Assembly (NCBI GenBank): GCA_032595675.1
Contig: JAVQMD010000003.1
Span: 237,960-301,959, forward strand
DNA: 64,000 nt
Reading direction: 5' to 3'
Source: Candidatus Electrothrix rattekaaiensis
GTDB taxonomy: Bacteria; Desulfobacterota; Desulfobulbia; Desulfobulbales; Desulfobulbaceae
Made by a program: the position numbers and the translations under genes
Shown here: piece by piece, positions 44,108 to 53,600 of the stretch
Layout: every line of letters starts with the position of its first letter
How positions within the stretch are numbered: position 1 is the stretch's first letter
The notes under the pieces: model-generated
Told to the model about the DNA's origin: nothing
The model's database searches: none
What the model saw: the letters and a program-made list of their open reading frames with translations, nothing else

Positions 44108-44704
44108 CTACCGCTTAAACCCGCGCCCCAGCAAAAAAACCTCCCGGCTCTCAGTACGGGAACTCTGCGGCTTCACCACCTTGATCGTCGCAAAACGCTG
44201 TTTACATTCCTGCTGAAATTCAGGGAAATCTCCCCCTTGAAAGACCTTGCAGTAAAAGCTGCCGTTTTCGTGCAACATCAGATTAGCAATATCCAAAGCC
44301 CGACGACACAGGCGCAGGGAGTGCTGGTGATCGGAAAACTGATTACCGGTGGTTCTCGGAGCCATATCGCTGATCAGGGCGTGAAAACCGGGCCAAAGTT
44401 TGCGCAGCTCAGGGACCAGTTCATCAGAATAGACATCATAACAGAGCCAATGAATTTCAGCATGGTCTTTTTGGGTGGGAATATCGGTATGCTGGAGATC
44501 TACCCCGACAACCGCCCCTTTTTCTCCGACCACCTTGGCAGCATACAAACTCCAGCTGCCTGGATGACATCCCAGATCCAGGACGCGCTGTTTTGTCTTG
44601 AGAAATTTATGCTTTTTCTGAGCCTCTTCCAGCTTGTACACCGAGCGAGCCGGATAATTATCCTTTTTCGCCTTATGAAAATAAAAATCCTGTTCTTTGC
44701 GCAT
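44108..44704 (-). CDS. rlmE: 23S rRNA 2'-O-methyltransferase RlmE (FtsJ)
   Basis: SAM-dependent methyltransferase that modifies U2552 of 23S rRNA. 198 residues, normal length. The opening ARSVYKLEEAQKKHKFLK, the SAM motif VLDLGCHPGSWSLYAA and SDMAPRTTGN are all present; the K-D-K-E-type catalytic set includes Lys 38, Asp 113-like and Lys 153-like positions. It lies 29 bases after the CCA-type enzyme and may be the promoter-proximal housekeeping gene of the trio that follows. Confidence 0.94.
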   Translation of the reverse strand: MRKEQDFYFHKAKKDNYPARSVYKLEEAQKKHKFLKTKQRVLDLGCHPGSWSLYAAKVVGEKGAVVGVDLQHTDIPTQKDHAEIHWLCYDVYSDELVPELRKLWPGFHALISDMAPRTTGNQFSDHQHSLRLCRRALDIANLMLHENGSFYCKVFQGGDFPEFQQECKQRFATIKVVKPQSSRTESREVFLLGRGFKR

Positions 44705-44733
44705 AATGATGTAAGATGAGTGTGTTCAGATTA

Positions 44734-46239
44734 TCAGGTTCTTTTTTCCGCTGCCGAGGCTGTCAAAGCTAAAGCCAAGGCTTGGGCACGGGTACTGATC
44801 CGCTGTTCCATATGGGCCTCTTCCACCAGCTCCAGGATTTCACGGAACAGGGGGCCGGGCGTGAGGCGGAGTTCTTCGATCAGATCCCTGCCCGTAATCA
44901 AGGGCGGAGCCGTGCGCACCGGGGTCACATGCTTTTCCTCGACCTGAAGCAGACGGTCAAAAAGTCCGGCCACCTCCTGCTCAATATCATCAGGGCTGGC
45001 CTCACCTTTCCCAGCCAAAGCATCGGACATGGCGACCAGAAACAAACCAGGAAGGTGTTCTCCAATTTTTCGCACCAGACGCAGACAGGCTTTCAGGGTC
45101 AGCTTGCCCTGCCGCTGATTATTGGCAAGAAAAAACGGACGCATATGGCCACCAATCAACCGAGCGACCAGCGCAGTGTCTTCTTTGGCCCAACGAAGCC
45201 GCCGGGCGATCTCGGTCAGGATATCCGCGCCGCGCAGGTCGTGATTATAAAAGGTGATCCGCCCGCCTTTGTCCTCATTGATCCCATAGGTAACGGGTTT
45301 GCCCACATCATGGAACAGAGCAGCCCATTTCATCTGCACCTGCCGTTTTTTCGCTCTCAGATACTCCTCCATAACAGGGAAAGTCGCAGGGAAATAATGG
45401 GCAAGATCTGCAAGCACCAGCTCCATCTGATACAGGGCCTCCAAACAATGCTCAAACACATCAAGATGATGACTGGCAGGCTGATCCATGCCCTGCCCTG
45501 CCCGCAGTTCCGGCAGAATCTCCCAAAGCAAACCACATTCACGCATTTCGATAAAGGTCTGATGCGCTCGGGGAGAAGCCATGATCAGATCCAATTCATA
45601 GGCGACCCGCTCTTTGGATACCCGATCAATGCTTTCTCGCTGCTGCTGAACCTGCTCCAAGGTATCCGGCGCAACCGTAAACCCAAGCACCGCAGCAAAA
45701 CGAAAAACCCGCAGCATCCGCAGAGGATCATCGGGAAAACTCTTTTTTCCCACAGCCCGCACCCGCTGCTGCTTCAAGTCAGCAAGACCACCAGTAGAAT
45801 CAATGACCGGCAGCCTGTCCTGATCTTGACAACGACCAGTCAGCAGATCATGCACCGGCACGGCCAAGGCATTGACGGTGATATCGCGTTGTTCCAGATC
45901 CTCTTCAATCGTTCGAGCACCGGCTCGAAATGAAGAAAAGTCCACATCCAGCCCCTGCCGGAGAACCACCCGAGCTGCATCTTCCTCCCGGCCCAGCTCT
46001 ACATAGGTGCCGCCGGTAAGCTGCCGCAATCGCTCCGCCCATTGCTCCGCATCGTGGGATACGGTCAGATCAAGATCGCCAGGTACCCGCCCCATGAGCA
46101 AATCCCGCACTGCCCCGCCAACCAAATAGATTTCGCCACCAAATTTTTGATGCACGGCTGCCAGCTTCTCCACTAACCCGTCCGGGAACAGGGCCAGTAC
46201 GGTAGCAGCAGAAAGGATATACTTATCATTCTTTTTCAT
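44734..46239 (-). CDS. tRNA nucleotidyltransferase / poly(A) polymerase family protein with HD domain
   Basis: A 501-residue class II nucleotidyltransferase. The head shows YLVGGAVRDLLMGRVPGDLDLTV (about 37-59, G-R-D-x-D active site) and EQRDITVNALA; the neck has GKKSFPDDPLRMLRVFRFAA. A C-terminal HD domain (KWAALFHDVGKPVTYG, near 300) gives the bacterial CCA-adding enzyme with phosphohydrolase activity. It matures or repairs tRNA 3' ends. ATG 46239 is preferred to TTG 46248, with no strong ribosome-binding site for either. Confidence 0.9.
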   Translation of the reverse strand: MKKNDKYILSAATVLALFPDGLVEKLAAVHQKFGGEIYLVGGAVRDLLMGRVPGDLDLTVSHDAEQWAERLRQLTGGTYVELGREEDAARVVLRQGLDVDFSSFRAGARTIEEDLEQRDITVNALAVPVHDLLTGRCQDQDRLPVIDSTGGLADLKQQRVRAVGKKSFPDDPLRMLRVFRFAAVLGFTVAPDTLEQVQQQRESIDRVSKERVAYELDLIMASPRAHQTFIEMRECGLLWEILPELRAGQGMDQPASHHLDVFEHCLEALYQMELVLADLAHYFPATFPVMEEYLRAKKRQVQMKWAALFHDVGKPVTYGINEDKGGRITFYNHDLRGADILTEIARRLRWAKEDTALVARLIGGHMRPFFLANNQRQGKLTLKACLRLVRKIGEHLPGLFLVAMSDALAGKGEASPDDIEQEVAGLFDRLLQVEEKHVTPVRTAPPLITGRDLIEELRLTPGPLFREILELVEEAHMEQRISTRAQALALALTASAAEKRT

Positions 46240-46536
46240 AATGGGCAACTATACCAAGAGATCAGCCTCTGCACAAGCAGGCAAAAAAAGGTCGGGAGGT
46301 GCTGCAAAGTAATCCCACCGTACCTGTTTCGACGCGCATGGAATCGCTACAAGGCAACGGCAATGATTATCACTCTCATTTATCTCTCTGTTTTTATTTG
46401 TTTTCTCTCTTGACTTTTTCCTGGCAACAGAGAATGTTGTTATGATTAAAGGTTAAAATAACCGATTTGCATGACAGAGCTTGCCCAAGCACCTCTGCAT
46501 CTTTTCACTCTCCATTCATAACGTTCAGAGGTGCTC
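46240..46536. other. Divergent intergenic region
   Basis: About 300 bases with promoters presumably for both sides. A TTGACT hexamer at 46412 and a TATGAT at 46442 are too far apart. A direct AATGATTATCA near 46355 resembles half of a Fur box but the other half is poor. Nothing firm is seen. Confidence 0.3.
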
Positions 46537-46932
46537 ATGTCTACACGAAATAATAATCTGGATGATCAAAACGAGCCTCTGGACATTCCAATCCTCGTTC
46601 CCGATGTCCTATGCGGGATCATGGAGATACAAAGCCTGATCTGAAATATCCGGGACGAGATTACGGAGGTTCCAAACGAGATCTCGTACATCCAAAACGT
46701 CGTCCGGGATATCCCGAACGAGCTTCTGAAGGTTCGGGAAGAGATTCTGTACATCCAAAACGTCGTTCTGAACGTCCGAGATGAGATTCAGGATGTTCCA
46801 AACGTGTTCCTGGATATCCGAAACGTCATCCGGGATGTACGAGATGAGACTCTGAACATCCCGGAACAGCTGCCGGACATGCGCAACCGCCGTGGCGGCA
46901 AAGATCAATTCATTTTTTCAGGAGGAAATCTC
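46537..46932 (+). pseudogene. Heptad-repeat coding array interrupted by TGA
   Basis: ATG 46537 (AGAGG six bases upstream) opens a frame that reaches TGA 46642-46644, but the same frame continues past it to the gene at 46933. Across it run about 15 copies of a seven-residue unit with the pattern x-[DN]-[IV]-[PRQ]-[NDE]-[EV]-[IVL], such as RDIPNEL, LKVREEI, LYIQNVV, LNVRDEI, QDVPNVF. The heptad phase is kept through the stop, which sits where CGA would fit. DNA period is 21 bases. The opposite strand is also open and heptadic. It is either a broken coiled-coil protein or a non-coding DNA array. Confidence 0.6.
46573..46890. repeat. 21-bp tandem array, about 15 diverged units
   Basis: Units are built around GAYRTYCVRRAYGAGMTYCWG, for example GATATCCCGAACGAGCTTC and TACATCCAAAACGTCGTCC. 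The period of 21 bases keeps both strands open in a heptad pattern. Confidence 0.8.
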
Positions 46933-47289
46933 ATGGCCTACAAACGAAGATCATCTCAAGTCATCGCCGAAGCAAAGGAACGCGCCACCAACCTGAAGGC
47001 TATTGACCCGAATCTGGATCTGGGCAACGGCCTCACGGTCGCTGCCTTTGAGGACGAGATCAGCGAGGTGCAGACCACTCTGGAGCAGTACAATACCCTG
47101 CTTGCCCAAGCCGACGCAGTACTCAATGAGCTGAACGACCGGGAGAAAAAACTCGGCACCAAGTCCGGTCGGATGCTGGCCGGGGTGGGTGTCAAGTACG
47201 GCAAAGACAGCAGCGAGTACGAGATGGCGGGCGGTACCCGGACCAGTGAGATTAAGCGGGGGAAGAAGAAGGAGGAGCCGGGGGAGTAG
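46933..47289 (+). CDS. Small conserved-looking coiled-coil protein
   Basis: A 118-residue protein. CAGGAGG lies seven bases before ATG 46933, a strong start. It begins with a basic helix (MAYKRRSSQVIAEAKER), has an acidic coiled-coil centre (EDEISEVQTTLEQYNTLLAQADAVLNELNDREKKL) and ends with RMLAGVGVKYGKDSSEYEMAGGTR and a Lys tail. I have seen this YGKDSSEYEMAGGTR-type ending in uncharacterised small proteins but cannot name the family. The heptad array directly upstream is in the same frame without a stop between. Confidence 0.65.
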   Translation: MAYKRRSSQVIAEAKERATNLKAIDPNLDLGNGLTVAAFEDEISEVQTTLEQYNTLLAQADAVLNELNDREKKLGTKSGRMLAGVGVKYGKDSSEYEMAGGTRTSEIKRGKKKEEPGE

Positions 47290-47372
47290 GCGGTCTTATT
47301 CGGGGCGGACAGTGATCAATCGAAAAAAGGAGGTGAATATTGAAAAACAGAAAAATATTAAATAAGTAACCG

Positions 47373-47694
47373 TTAAACAGGCCCCTGACAGCCTTTCGAC
47401 AAAATGGACATAAGGCAAATAAGCTGACATTACTTAGGGTTACCATGAACATAAGGTTTGCTATTTCCAGAAACCGTTGATCTGCACCCCGGATATTTTT
47501 GTTTTTTGGTAGAGTACTTTCAGACAAAAAAAGAAAAACGAAAAAATCAAAGAGTTATAAAATGCTTAAAATGAAGAAAAGCGGGCAGGATGTCGGAGAA
47601 AGATTTCAAATGTCCACTTTATGTCCATTTTTTTCTGCCGTAAAATTAAGCAAATAACCTATCAGCTAGAAAAACATGTCAGGGGCCTGTTAAA
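47373..47694. repeat. MITE-like element with 18-bp inverted ends
   Basis: TTAAACAGGCCCCTGACA at 47373-47390 faces TGTCAGGGGCCTGTTAAA at 47677-47694 (15 central bases are perfect complements). Inner matching pieces (AAAATGGACATAA near 47400 and its complement near 47623) extend the symmetry. The ~322 bases between hold no ORF. No clear target duplication is seen. This has the plan of a miniature transposable element or a long foldback. Confidence 0.55.
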
Positions 47695-47918
47695 CTAAAC
47701 CGTAAGGAGGAGAAGATTATGAAAAAAAGATAGCGATTATTTATGGTAGCAACTCTGGCAGAAGTCAATTAGGTGTGGCTCTTTTAAAACAACTACCATT
47801 GATTTTATTAGAAAAACTACCATGGTACCCGTAACTAACTAACTGACTTTTCGTGACCGTCGAAGCAAAAGATCCACACCCAAGTCAATTTTAACAAATA
47901 ATAAAGAGAGGAATACTG
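47695..47918. other. Leader region of the beta-propeller gene with a possible gene scar
   Basis: About 220 bases. AAGGAGG at 47703 stands before an ATG whose frame stops after four codons. Dropping two bases gives KIAIIYGSNSG, which looks like the first strand and phosphate loop of a flavodoxin, then about 20 codons to a stop. It may be a degraded gene start; the match is short. Confidence 0.25.
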
Positions 47919-50381
47919 ATGGAAAAACGTATTGGGCGTAGCAGCAGGAGCCGGACAAAATGTCTGGCTATAACTGGACTAGCGATGGCTACTTCCTGTT
48001 TCATTGTGGGACAAAATGCTTTTGCATTAAGTCCACCGGGCGGTGAGTTCACCTTGGATGCGGAGTTTGATACAGGGTCGGCTATCAATGTTGTTCACAG
48101 CATTCCAGATCGGTTGCAGTTAGATAACACCACTGAACCGTTTAATTTTATCTGGGTAGCGGTATCATCCAAAGGGACGGTTGTAAAAATTGATACCGAA
48201 ACCGGAGAAGTACTTGGTGAGTACCGTACCGCTCCGCAGGGGATGGGCTTGAATCCATCAAGAACCACAGTTGATTTAAACGGCAATGTTTGGGTCAGTA
48301 ATCGGGATGAATACGGGACGGTTCCTGCCGGAGCTGCTGGATCGGGCATTCCTGTTACTGACAGGCAGATGGGGTCTGTGGTGCATTTCGGCCTTGAAGA
48401 AAACGGCGGATGCGTTGACCGTAACGGCAATGGGGTGATTGACACCTCGACCGGTCTGGGCGATGTCCGCGATTGGAGCAATGCGGGCAGTGCGGATACA
48501 TACGGAGGAATATCAACCGCTGAAGACGAATGTATTCTTTATTATGTCAGAGTGAACGGAACCGGCACCCGGCATGTCTCCGTCAATTCGGATAATGATG
48601 TATGGGTAGGCGGACGTTCAATTCAGGATTTTGATCTAATCGACAGCGACACCGGAAATATTATCCGCCAAGAGTCTTCTGTCGGGTACGGTGGTTATGG
48701 AGGCCTCATTGACGGCAACGGCGTTATCTGGTCAGCCAATCCTCTTTTGCGATGGGATACAGCCCTGCCCCTTTCCGGTCCGAACGGCGTAAACTGGACA
48801 GGATACTCGCATGCCAGCTATGGCTTGTGTCTTGATGGCGACGGGAATGTTTGGAACACCGAGTATGGCCCTCAAATCAGAAAATTTGCACCGAATGGAG
48901 CCTTGCTTGGCACTTATGGACATGGAAGCGAAAATGCCCAAGGATGTGTAGTTGATAAAAACGGGGATGTCTGGGTTGCGGGTTCATTGAGCGGCAATAC
49001 TGTCGATCATCTTCTCAACGACGGTACCTATGTCGGCAGTGTGACAGTCGGTTCCGGCCCGACAGGGGTTGCGGTTGATAGTGCCGGAAAGATATGGGCA
49101 ACCAATTATTCCAGCCGTACTGCCTCAAGGATTGATCCCGATGCTGGGCCGATCGGGGGAGGAGGCGTTCCTGTAGGAGCCGTGGATTTCACTACCGGAG
49201 ACCTCGGAGGCAATTTGTACAACTACAGCGATATGACGGGAAGCACTCTGACCGGAGCACCGGATAACGGTACCTGGACGGCGGTGCATGATGCCGGAAT
49301 GGATGATGTCACTTGGAAGAGTGTAAGTTGGACTGCTGACGAACCCGGCGACAGCTCCATTACAGTTACTGTTGCCAGCAGCGAAGACGGTGCTACCTAC
49401 GGCCCTGAGATAGAAGTGACTAATGGAGGCAATCTTTCAATGGCCGACGGTCGTTATCTTAGGCTGACCGTCAGCTTTATGCGGAGTAGCAAGGACGAGG
49501 ATTCAGATAGCTTTAATGACAGTCCTGTTCTCTATGATATTTCTGTTGATGCCGTTCCGCCCAATGAGCCACCGGAGGCACAATGCAAAGATGCTGAACT
49601 GAGTCTCGGCACCAATGGACAGGTCGTACTGTCTTCTTCTCAGGTTGATAATGGCTCATCCGACCCGGATGGCGATCCGATAACGTTCAGTCTCTCCAGA
49701 ACAGATTTCAGCTGTTCAGATGTCGGTGTGCAAAATGCCGTTACACTGACCGTTACAGATGACGGAGGGTTATTCGATTCCTGTGTTTCCAACGTGACAG
49801 TCGTTGATAATACCGCTCCTGATGTGAAGACAAAAGATATTACGGTTCAGCTCGACAGCAACGGCAATGCTTCAATCACTGCGGATGATATTGACAGCGG
49901 TTCCGCTGACAACTGCGGTATCTCCTCAATGACGGTTTCTCCGTCAAGCTTCACCTGCGCGGATGTTGGAGCGAATACGGTCACTCTCACAGTTACCGAC
50001 AACAACGGCAACGTCGGCACGGCTACGGCAACCGTAACAGTGGCGGATACCCTTGCCCCGACCAATGTGCAGGCAAATGCACAGAGCACCATTACTCCGC
50101 CGGACGCACCGATATCCTTTACAGCGACAGCAACAGATAACTGCTCGGCAACAGTCGAGGTAACGGATTACCGCTGTTACGGTCTTACCGGAAACGGCAA
50201 ACAACACAGCAAAATGCAGTCTTGTGTAGTCAGCGTCTCCGGCGACACAATCACCATCACCGATTCCGGAGGAGTCGGCGACAACATTGTCTGGACAATT
50301 GTTGCCACAGATCAATCAGGTAACACAACAAGCGCGGAAGGGCATGTTGAGGTCGAAAATCCAGGCAAATCTAGAAACTGA
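47919..50381 (+). CDS. Exported beta-propeller and Ig-like domain protein
   Basis: An 820-residue secreted protein. AGAGAGG lies before ATG 47919, and a signal peptide (CLAITGLAMATSCFIVGQNAFA, in part, about 15-37) follows. Residues 40-410 are NHL/SMP-30-like propeller blades with repeated G-N-V-W-V/A turns (DLNGNVWVSN, DNDVWVGG, GNGVIWSAN, GDGNVWNTE, KNGDVWVAG, SAGKIWATN). From about 560 come HYR/Ig-type domains (NEPPEAQCKDAELSLGTNG, DNTAPDVKTKDITVQLD, ADTLAPTNVQANAQ) that often present cell-surface adhesins. No sorting tag or anchor is seen. It could act as a surface or matrix protein. A terminator follows at 50421. Confidence 0.82.
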   Translation: MEKRIGRSSRSRTKCLAITGLAMATSCFIVGQNAFALSPPGGEFTLDAEFDTGSAINVVHSIPDRLQLDNTTEPFNFIWVAVSSKGTVVKIDTETGEVLGEYRTAPQGMGLNPSRTTVDLNGNVWVSNRDEYGTVPAGAAGSGIPVTDRQMGSVVHFGLEENGGCVDRNGNGVIDTSTGLGDVRDWSNAGSADTYGGISTAEDECILYYVRVNGTGTRHVSVNSDNDVWVGGRSIQDFDLIDSDTGNIIRQESSVGYGGYGGLIDGNGVIWSANPLLRWDTALPLSGPNGVNWTGYSHASYGLCLDGDGNVWNTEYGPQIRKFAPNGALLGTYGHGSENAQGCVVDKNGDVWVAGSLSGNTVDHLLNDGTYVGSVTVGSGPTGVAVDSAGKIWATNYSSRTASRIDPDAGPIGGGGVPVGAVDFTTGDLGGNLYNYSDMTGSTLTGAPDNGTWTAVHDAGMDDVTWKSVSWTADEPGDSSITVTVASSEDGATYGPEIEVTNGGNLSMADGRYLRLTVSFMRSSKDEDSDSFNDSPVLYDISVDAVPPNEPPEAQCKDAELSLGTNGQVVLSSSQVDNGSSDPDGDPITFSLSRTDFSCSDVGVQNAVTLTVTDDGGLFDSCVSNVTVVDNTAPDVKTKDITVQLDSNGNASITADDIDSGSADNCGISSMTVSPSSFTCADVGANTVTLTVTDNNGNVGTATATVTVADTLAPTNVQANAQSTITPPDAPISFTATATDNCSATVEVTDYRCYGLTGNGKQHSKMQSCVVSVSGDTITITDSGGVGDNIVWTIVATDQSGNTTSAEGHVEVENPGKSRN

Positions 50382-50420
50382 GGAAAGAAGTAGTAACGGT
50401 TCAAAATAAATCATAATGAC

Positions 50421-50450
50421 AAGGCGGGGCCGCAAGGTTCCGCCTTTTTT
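50421..50450 (+). terminator. Terminator after the beta-propeller gene
   Basis: AAGGCGGGGCC and GTTCCGCCTT (with wobble) pair around a GCAAG loop and are followed by TTTTTT. Confidence 0.8.
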
Positions 50451-50611
50451 ATCCTGCAACCTCAGCAACACCTCTCTCCCTTTCCCTACCCTCACTCCAA
50501 CCCAAACCACATCCCATACTTCTTATGCACCTCTTTCCCAAACAGAGTTATGACCAATGGCCGGATGAACAATGGTCAGGCGCAGAGGAGGTCTGGCAAG
50601 GAATCGTCGCT

Positions 50612-53600
50612 TCATCCAACCCTCTCCTGAATCATACCCTGAACCCTGGGTTCCAGGGATTCCAAGGTGGTGAACACCGCTTTAATCAGGTTTTCTTTGC
50701 CAGCAAAAATCCCTTCCGGGCCGCCGGAATGAAGATTGGTAAAGGGCGGATTATACAGGGCCTCAGCATCCATGATGCCTCGGGCTGTGAGCTGGTCAAT
50801 AATCAGCTCGATAAAGCGGATCTGCGGGGCAGTCAGGCTGCGGTCGTTGAGGAATTGGGCAAAGGCGGTCTTGGCTGCTGCTCGATCCAAGCCCACCAGG
50901 GAGCGGATAAAATGGGCTAGGGAGGGTGTTTTGTTCCGCTTGAGCAGGTCAGAGAGGAGCATCTTGCCCTCGTCGGCCCCGATCTCGGTGAGGACGTTTT
51001 CCAGGCCCTGCAAATCCAGGGCCGTGAGCGGCTCGTTGGCCTTGAGGCGTTGGATGACCAGCTGGTTTGTATGGCAGCGCAAATAGTCCGTGACCTTTTT
51101 TTCATACTGGGTCCCGGTCATCCTGGGGATATAGACCGGCTCCTCTTCCCGGACCCCCAGGACCTGGTCCTGAAAATCCGTGTACACCAGATTGCGCTCC
51201 TGCTTGTCCAGCAAGGGCACCAGCTCCCGGAAGCGCAGGCGGAGATCCTCCAGCTCGGCCAGGGTCATCCCTTGCCAAAAGCCATCTTCCTGAACCCTAG
51301 CAAGATAGGCCAGCTGGGCCGCTACTGCCGGGACAGCCCGTTTCTCTTCCAGCAGCTGGGCTATCTCCATGACCCGCCTACGCTGACGCTCAAGGCTGCC
51401 ACCCTCGATCAGGGCCAGCTGCATGCGCAGGGCCGTGAGGTCAAAGAGCCGGGACTTGATATTGTCGCTGGCAAGCTCGCTGGGCAGGCCTGCCACCTCC
51501 CGTTGCAGGGTCATGCAATCGCTCTCGCTGAGCCGGTCCCAGGCTGTGCGCTCCTGAAACTGCTCCACTGCCTGCCTATGCATGCGAACAATGAAGTTAT
51601 CCCGGTGCATGGCCTTGACCTCCCGGTGCAGGCCATCTGTCAGGCTCGTTGCCAGCTGAACATCTGGATCGGTTTCAGGGTGGGACTGAATATGACTGAG
51701 CAACTGAACCCGTGCCTGAAAAAGGCGAGTACCCAGCGGGGCCGTATCCCCGGCATTGATGCCCTCTGGATTTTCCTGAAAAAAATCAAAATTAAAGCAG
51801 AAATCAAGGACCCGGAAGTCCTGCTTATCCTGACCAGGACCAAAGAGATCCGGGCAGGGTCGGGTGCCCCGCCCGATCATCTGCCAGAATTTGATCTTGG
51901 AAAAGACCGGTTTAAAAAAGACCAGATTGGCCACCGCAGGCACATCAATGCCGGTGTCCAGCATGTCCACGGAGATGGCGATATGGGGTGCCTTATCCTG
52001 TTGCTCAAATTCCTCAATCAGGTTCTGGGCATGCTTGATGGTATTATCAATCACCCGAGCAAAATGGCCAGCATACTTTCGATAATTGGCATTAAAACGT
52101 TCCTCAATAAAGGCAGCGTGCTGGTGGTTGCGGGCAAAGATAATGGTCTTGGCCAGCCGGTCCCCGCCTTCCACCCGATGTCCATGCTCCATAAGATACT
52201 TGAGCACCTTGTCCACTGTGTCCTGGTTAAAGAGCCAGTTATTGATGGCAGCGGCGTTAACCTTGTCCGGGAAGCGATCCGGCTCCCCATCATCACCCCA
52301 GTCCAAGTCTTCCCATTGGGCCTGTTCCTCAGCGCTGAGCAAATCATAATCAATACCTTGGCCGGGAAAGCGCATATCCACCTGGGCCACCCGGGGCGGC
52401 ACCAGGAAGCCGTCTTTGACGCCCTCGGCCAGCTCATAGGCATCGGTGGGCACGCCCTGTTCCAGCTCAAAGAGATCATAGGTGTTCTTGTCCACCTCTT
52501 CACGGGGGGTGGCGGTCAGGCCGACCAACAGGGCGTCGAAATAACGGAAGATAGCCCCGTATTTCCGGTACACGGAGCGGTGGGCCTCGTCAATGATGAT
52601 CAGGTCAAAATGACCCACTCCAAAACAGGATTGACAAGATTGGCGGGCCGCTGTCCCCTTGCCCTCGTTCATGGTTTTATTTATCAGACCCATCATGGTG
52701 GGGTAAGTGCAGACCGCCACCCGGCCCTCAGTGCCCTTTTCCGTAACCAGATTAACCGGGCTGGATTCGGGCAGATGCTCCTTAAAGGCATTGCAGGCCT
52801 GCCTGACCAGGGAGATCCGATCCGCCAGAAACAGGGCACGTTTCACCCACCCGGCCCGTTGGAGGAGATCCACCAGGGCGATAGCGGTTCGGGTCTTACC
52901 GGTGCCCGTGGCCATGACCAGCAGGGCCTTGCGGCGGGCCTCGGTAAATTGGTCGGCAATACTGCGGATGGCCCGGATCTGGTAATAGCGGCCTGCGATT
53001 TCCTCCTTGACCTTGAGCTGCTTCAAGGGGGTGCAGCGGCTACGACGGAGGATCAGGCGGGTCAGCTCGTCCTTGGAGTAAAAGCCAGCCACCTGCCGGG
53101 GCGGATAGCTGGTATCGTCCCAGAGCCAAGTGCTGTAGCCGTTGGTGTAGAAGATGAGCGGGCGTTGACCATGCATCTGCTCCAGGCAGTCCGCATAGAG
53201 CTTGGCCTGCTGCTGACCTGCCTGGGGATCTGCGGTGCTCTTTTTCGCCTCCACCACGGCCAGGGGCCTGCCGTCATCACCCCAGAGCACATAATCGGCA
53301 TAGCCAATGCCGATACCGATACCGGTGCTGGTGCTGGTGGAAGTGGGCATATTGCTGACCTTGTATTCCCGATCCTGGGGATCAGCCAGGGGCCAGCCAG
53401 CCCGGTGCAGGTCCACGTCGATCAGGGCATGCCGGGTCTCGGCCTCGGAGTAGTCATGGGGATCGGTTTGCTGCTCAGACTGGACCCGGAGAGCTGTGAG
53501 CTGTTCCCGCAGGGCCTGAATTTCCGCATCCAGGGCATCCCGTTCCTGCTGTTGCTTGAGGCTCTTTTCGTTCTGGGCCGCTAACCGGCTCTCCAGGGTT

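Noticed and set aside
44782..45933. 383-residue frame opposite the CCA-type enzyme
   Set aside because: Antisense shadow; the enzyme on the minus strand has all active-site motifs.
46350..46375. Fur box upstream of the heptad array
   Set aside because: Only one half matches the consensus well; no iron-related gene follows.
46642..46644. TGA as a selenocysteine codon
   Set aside because: The residue would sit in a heptad repeat where Arg is expected, with no redox motif, and no hairpin typical of a bacterial SECIS directly after it.
51050..53584. 844-residue open frame opposite hsdR
   Set aside because: It is the antisense shadow of hsdR, whose motifs are complete; no domain pattern or start site in the opposite frame.
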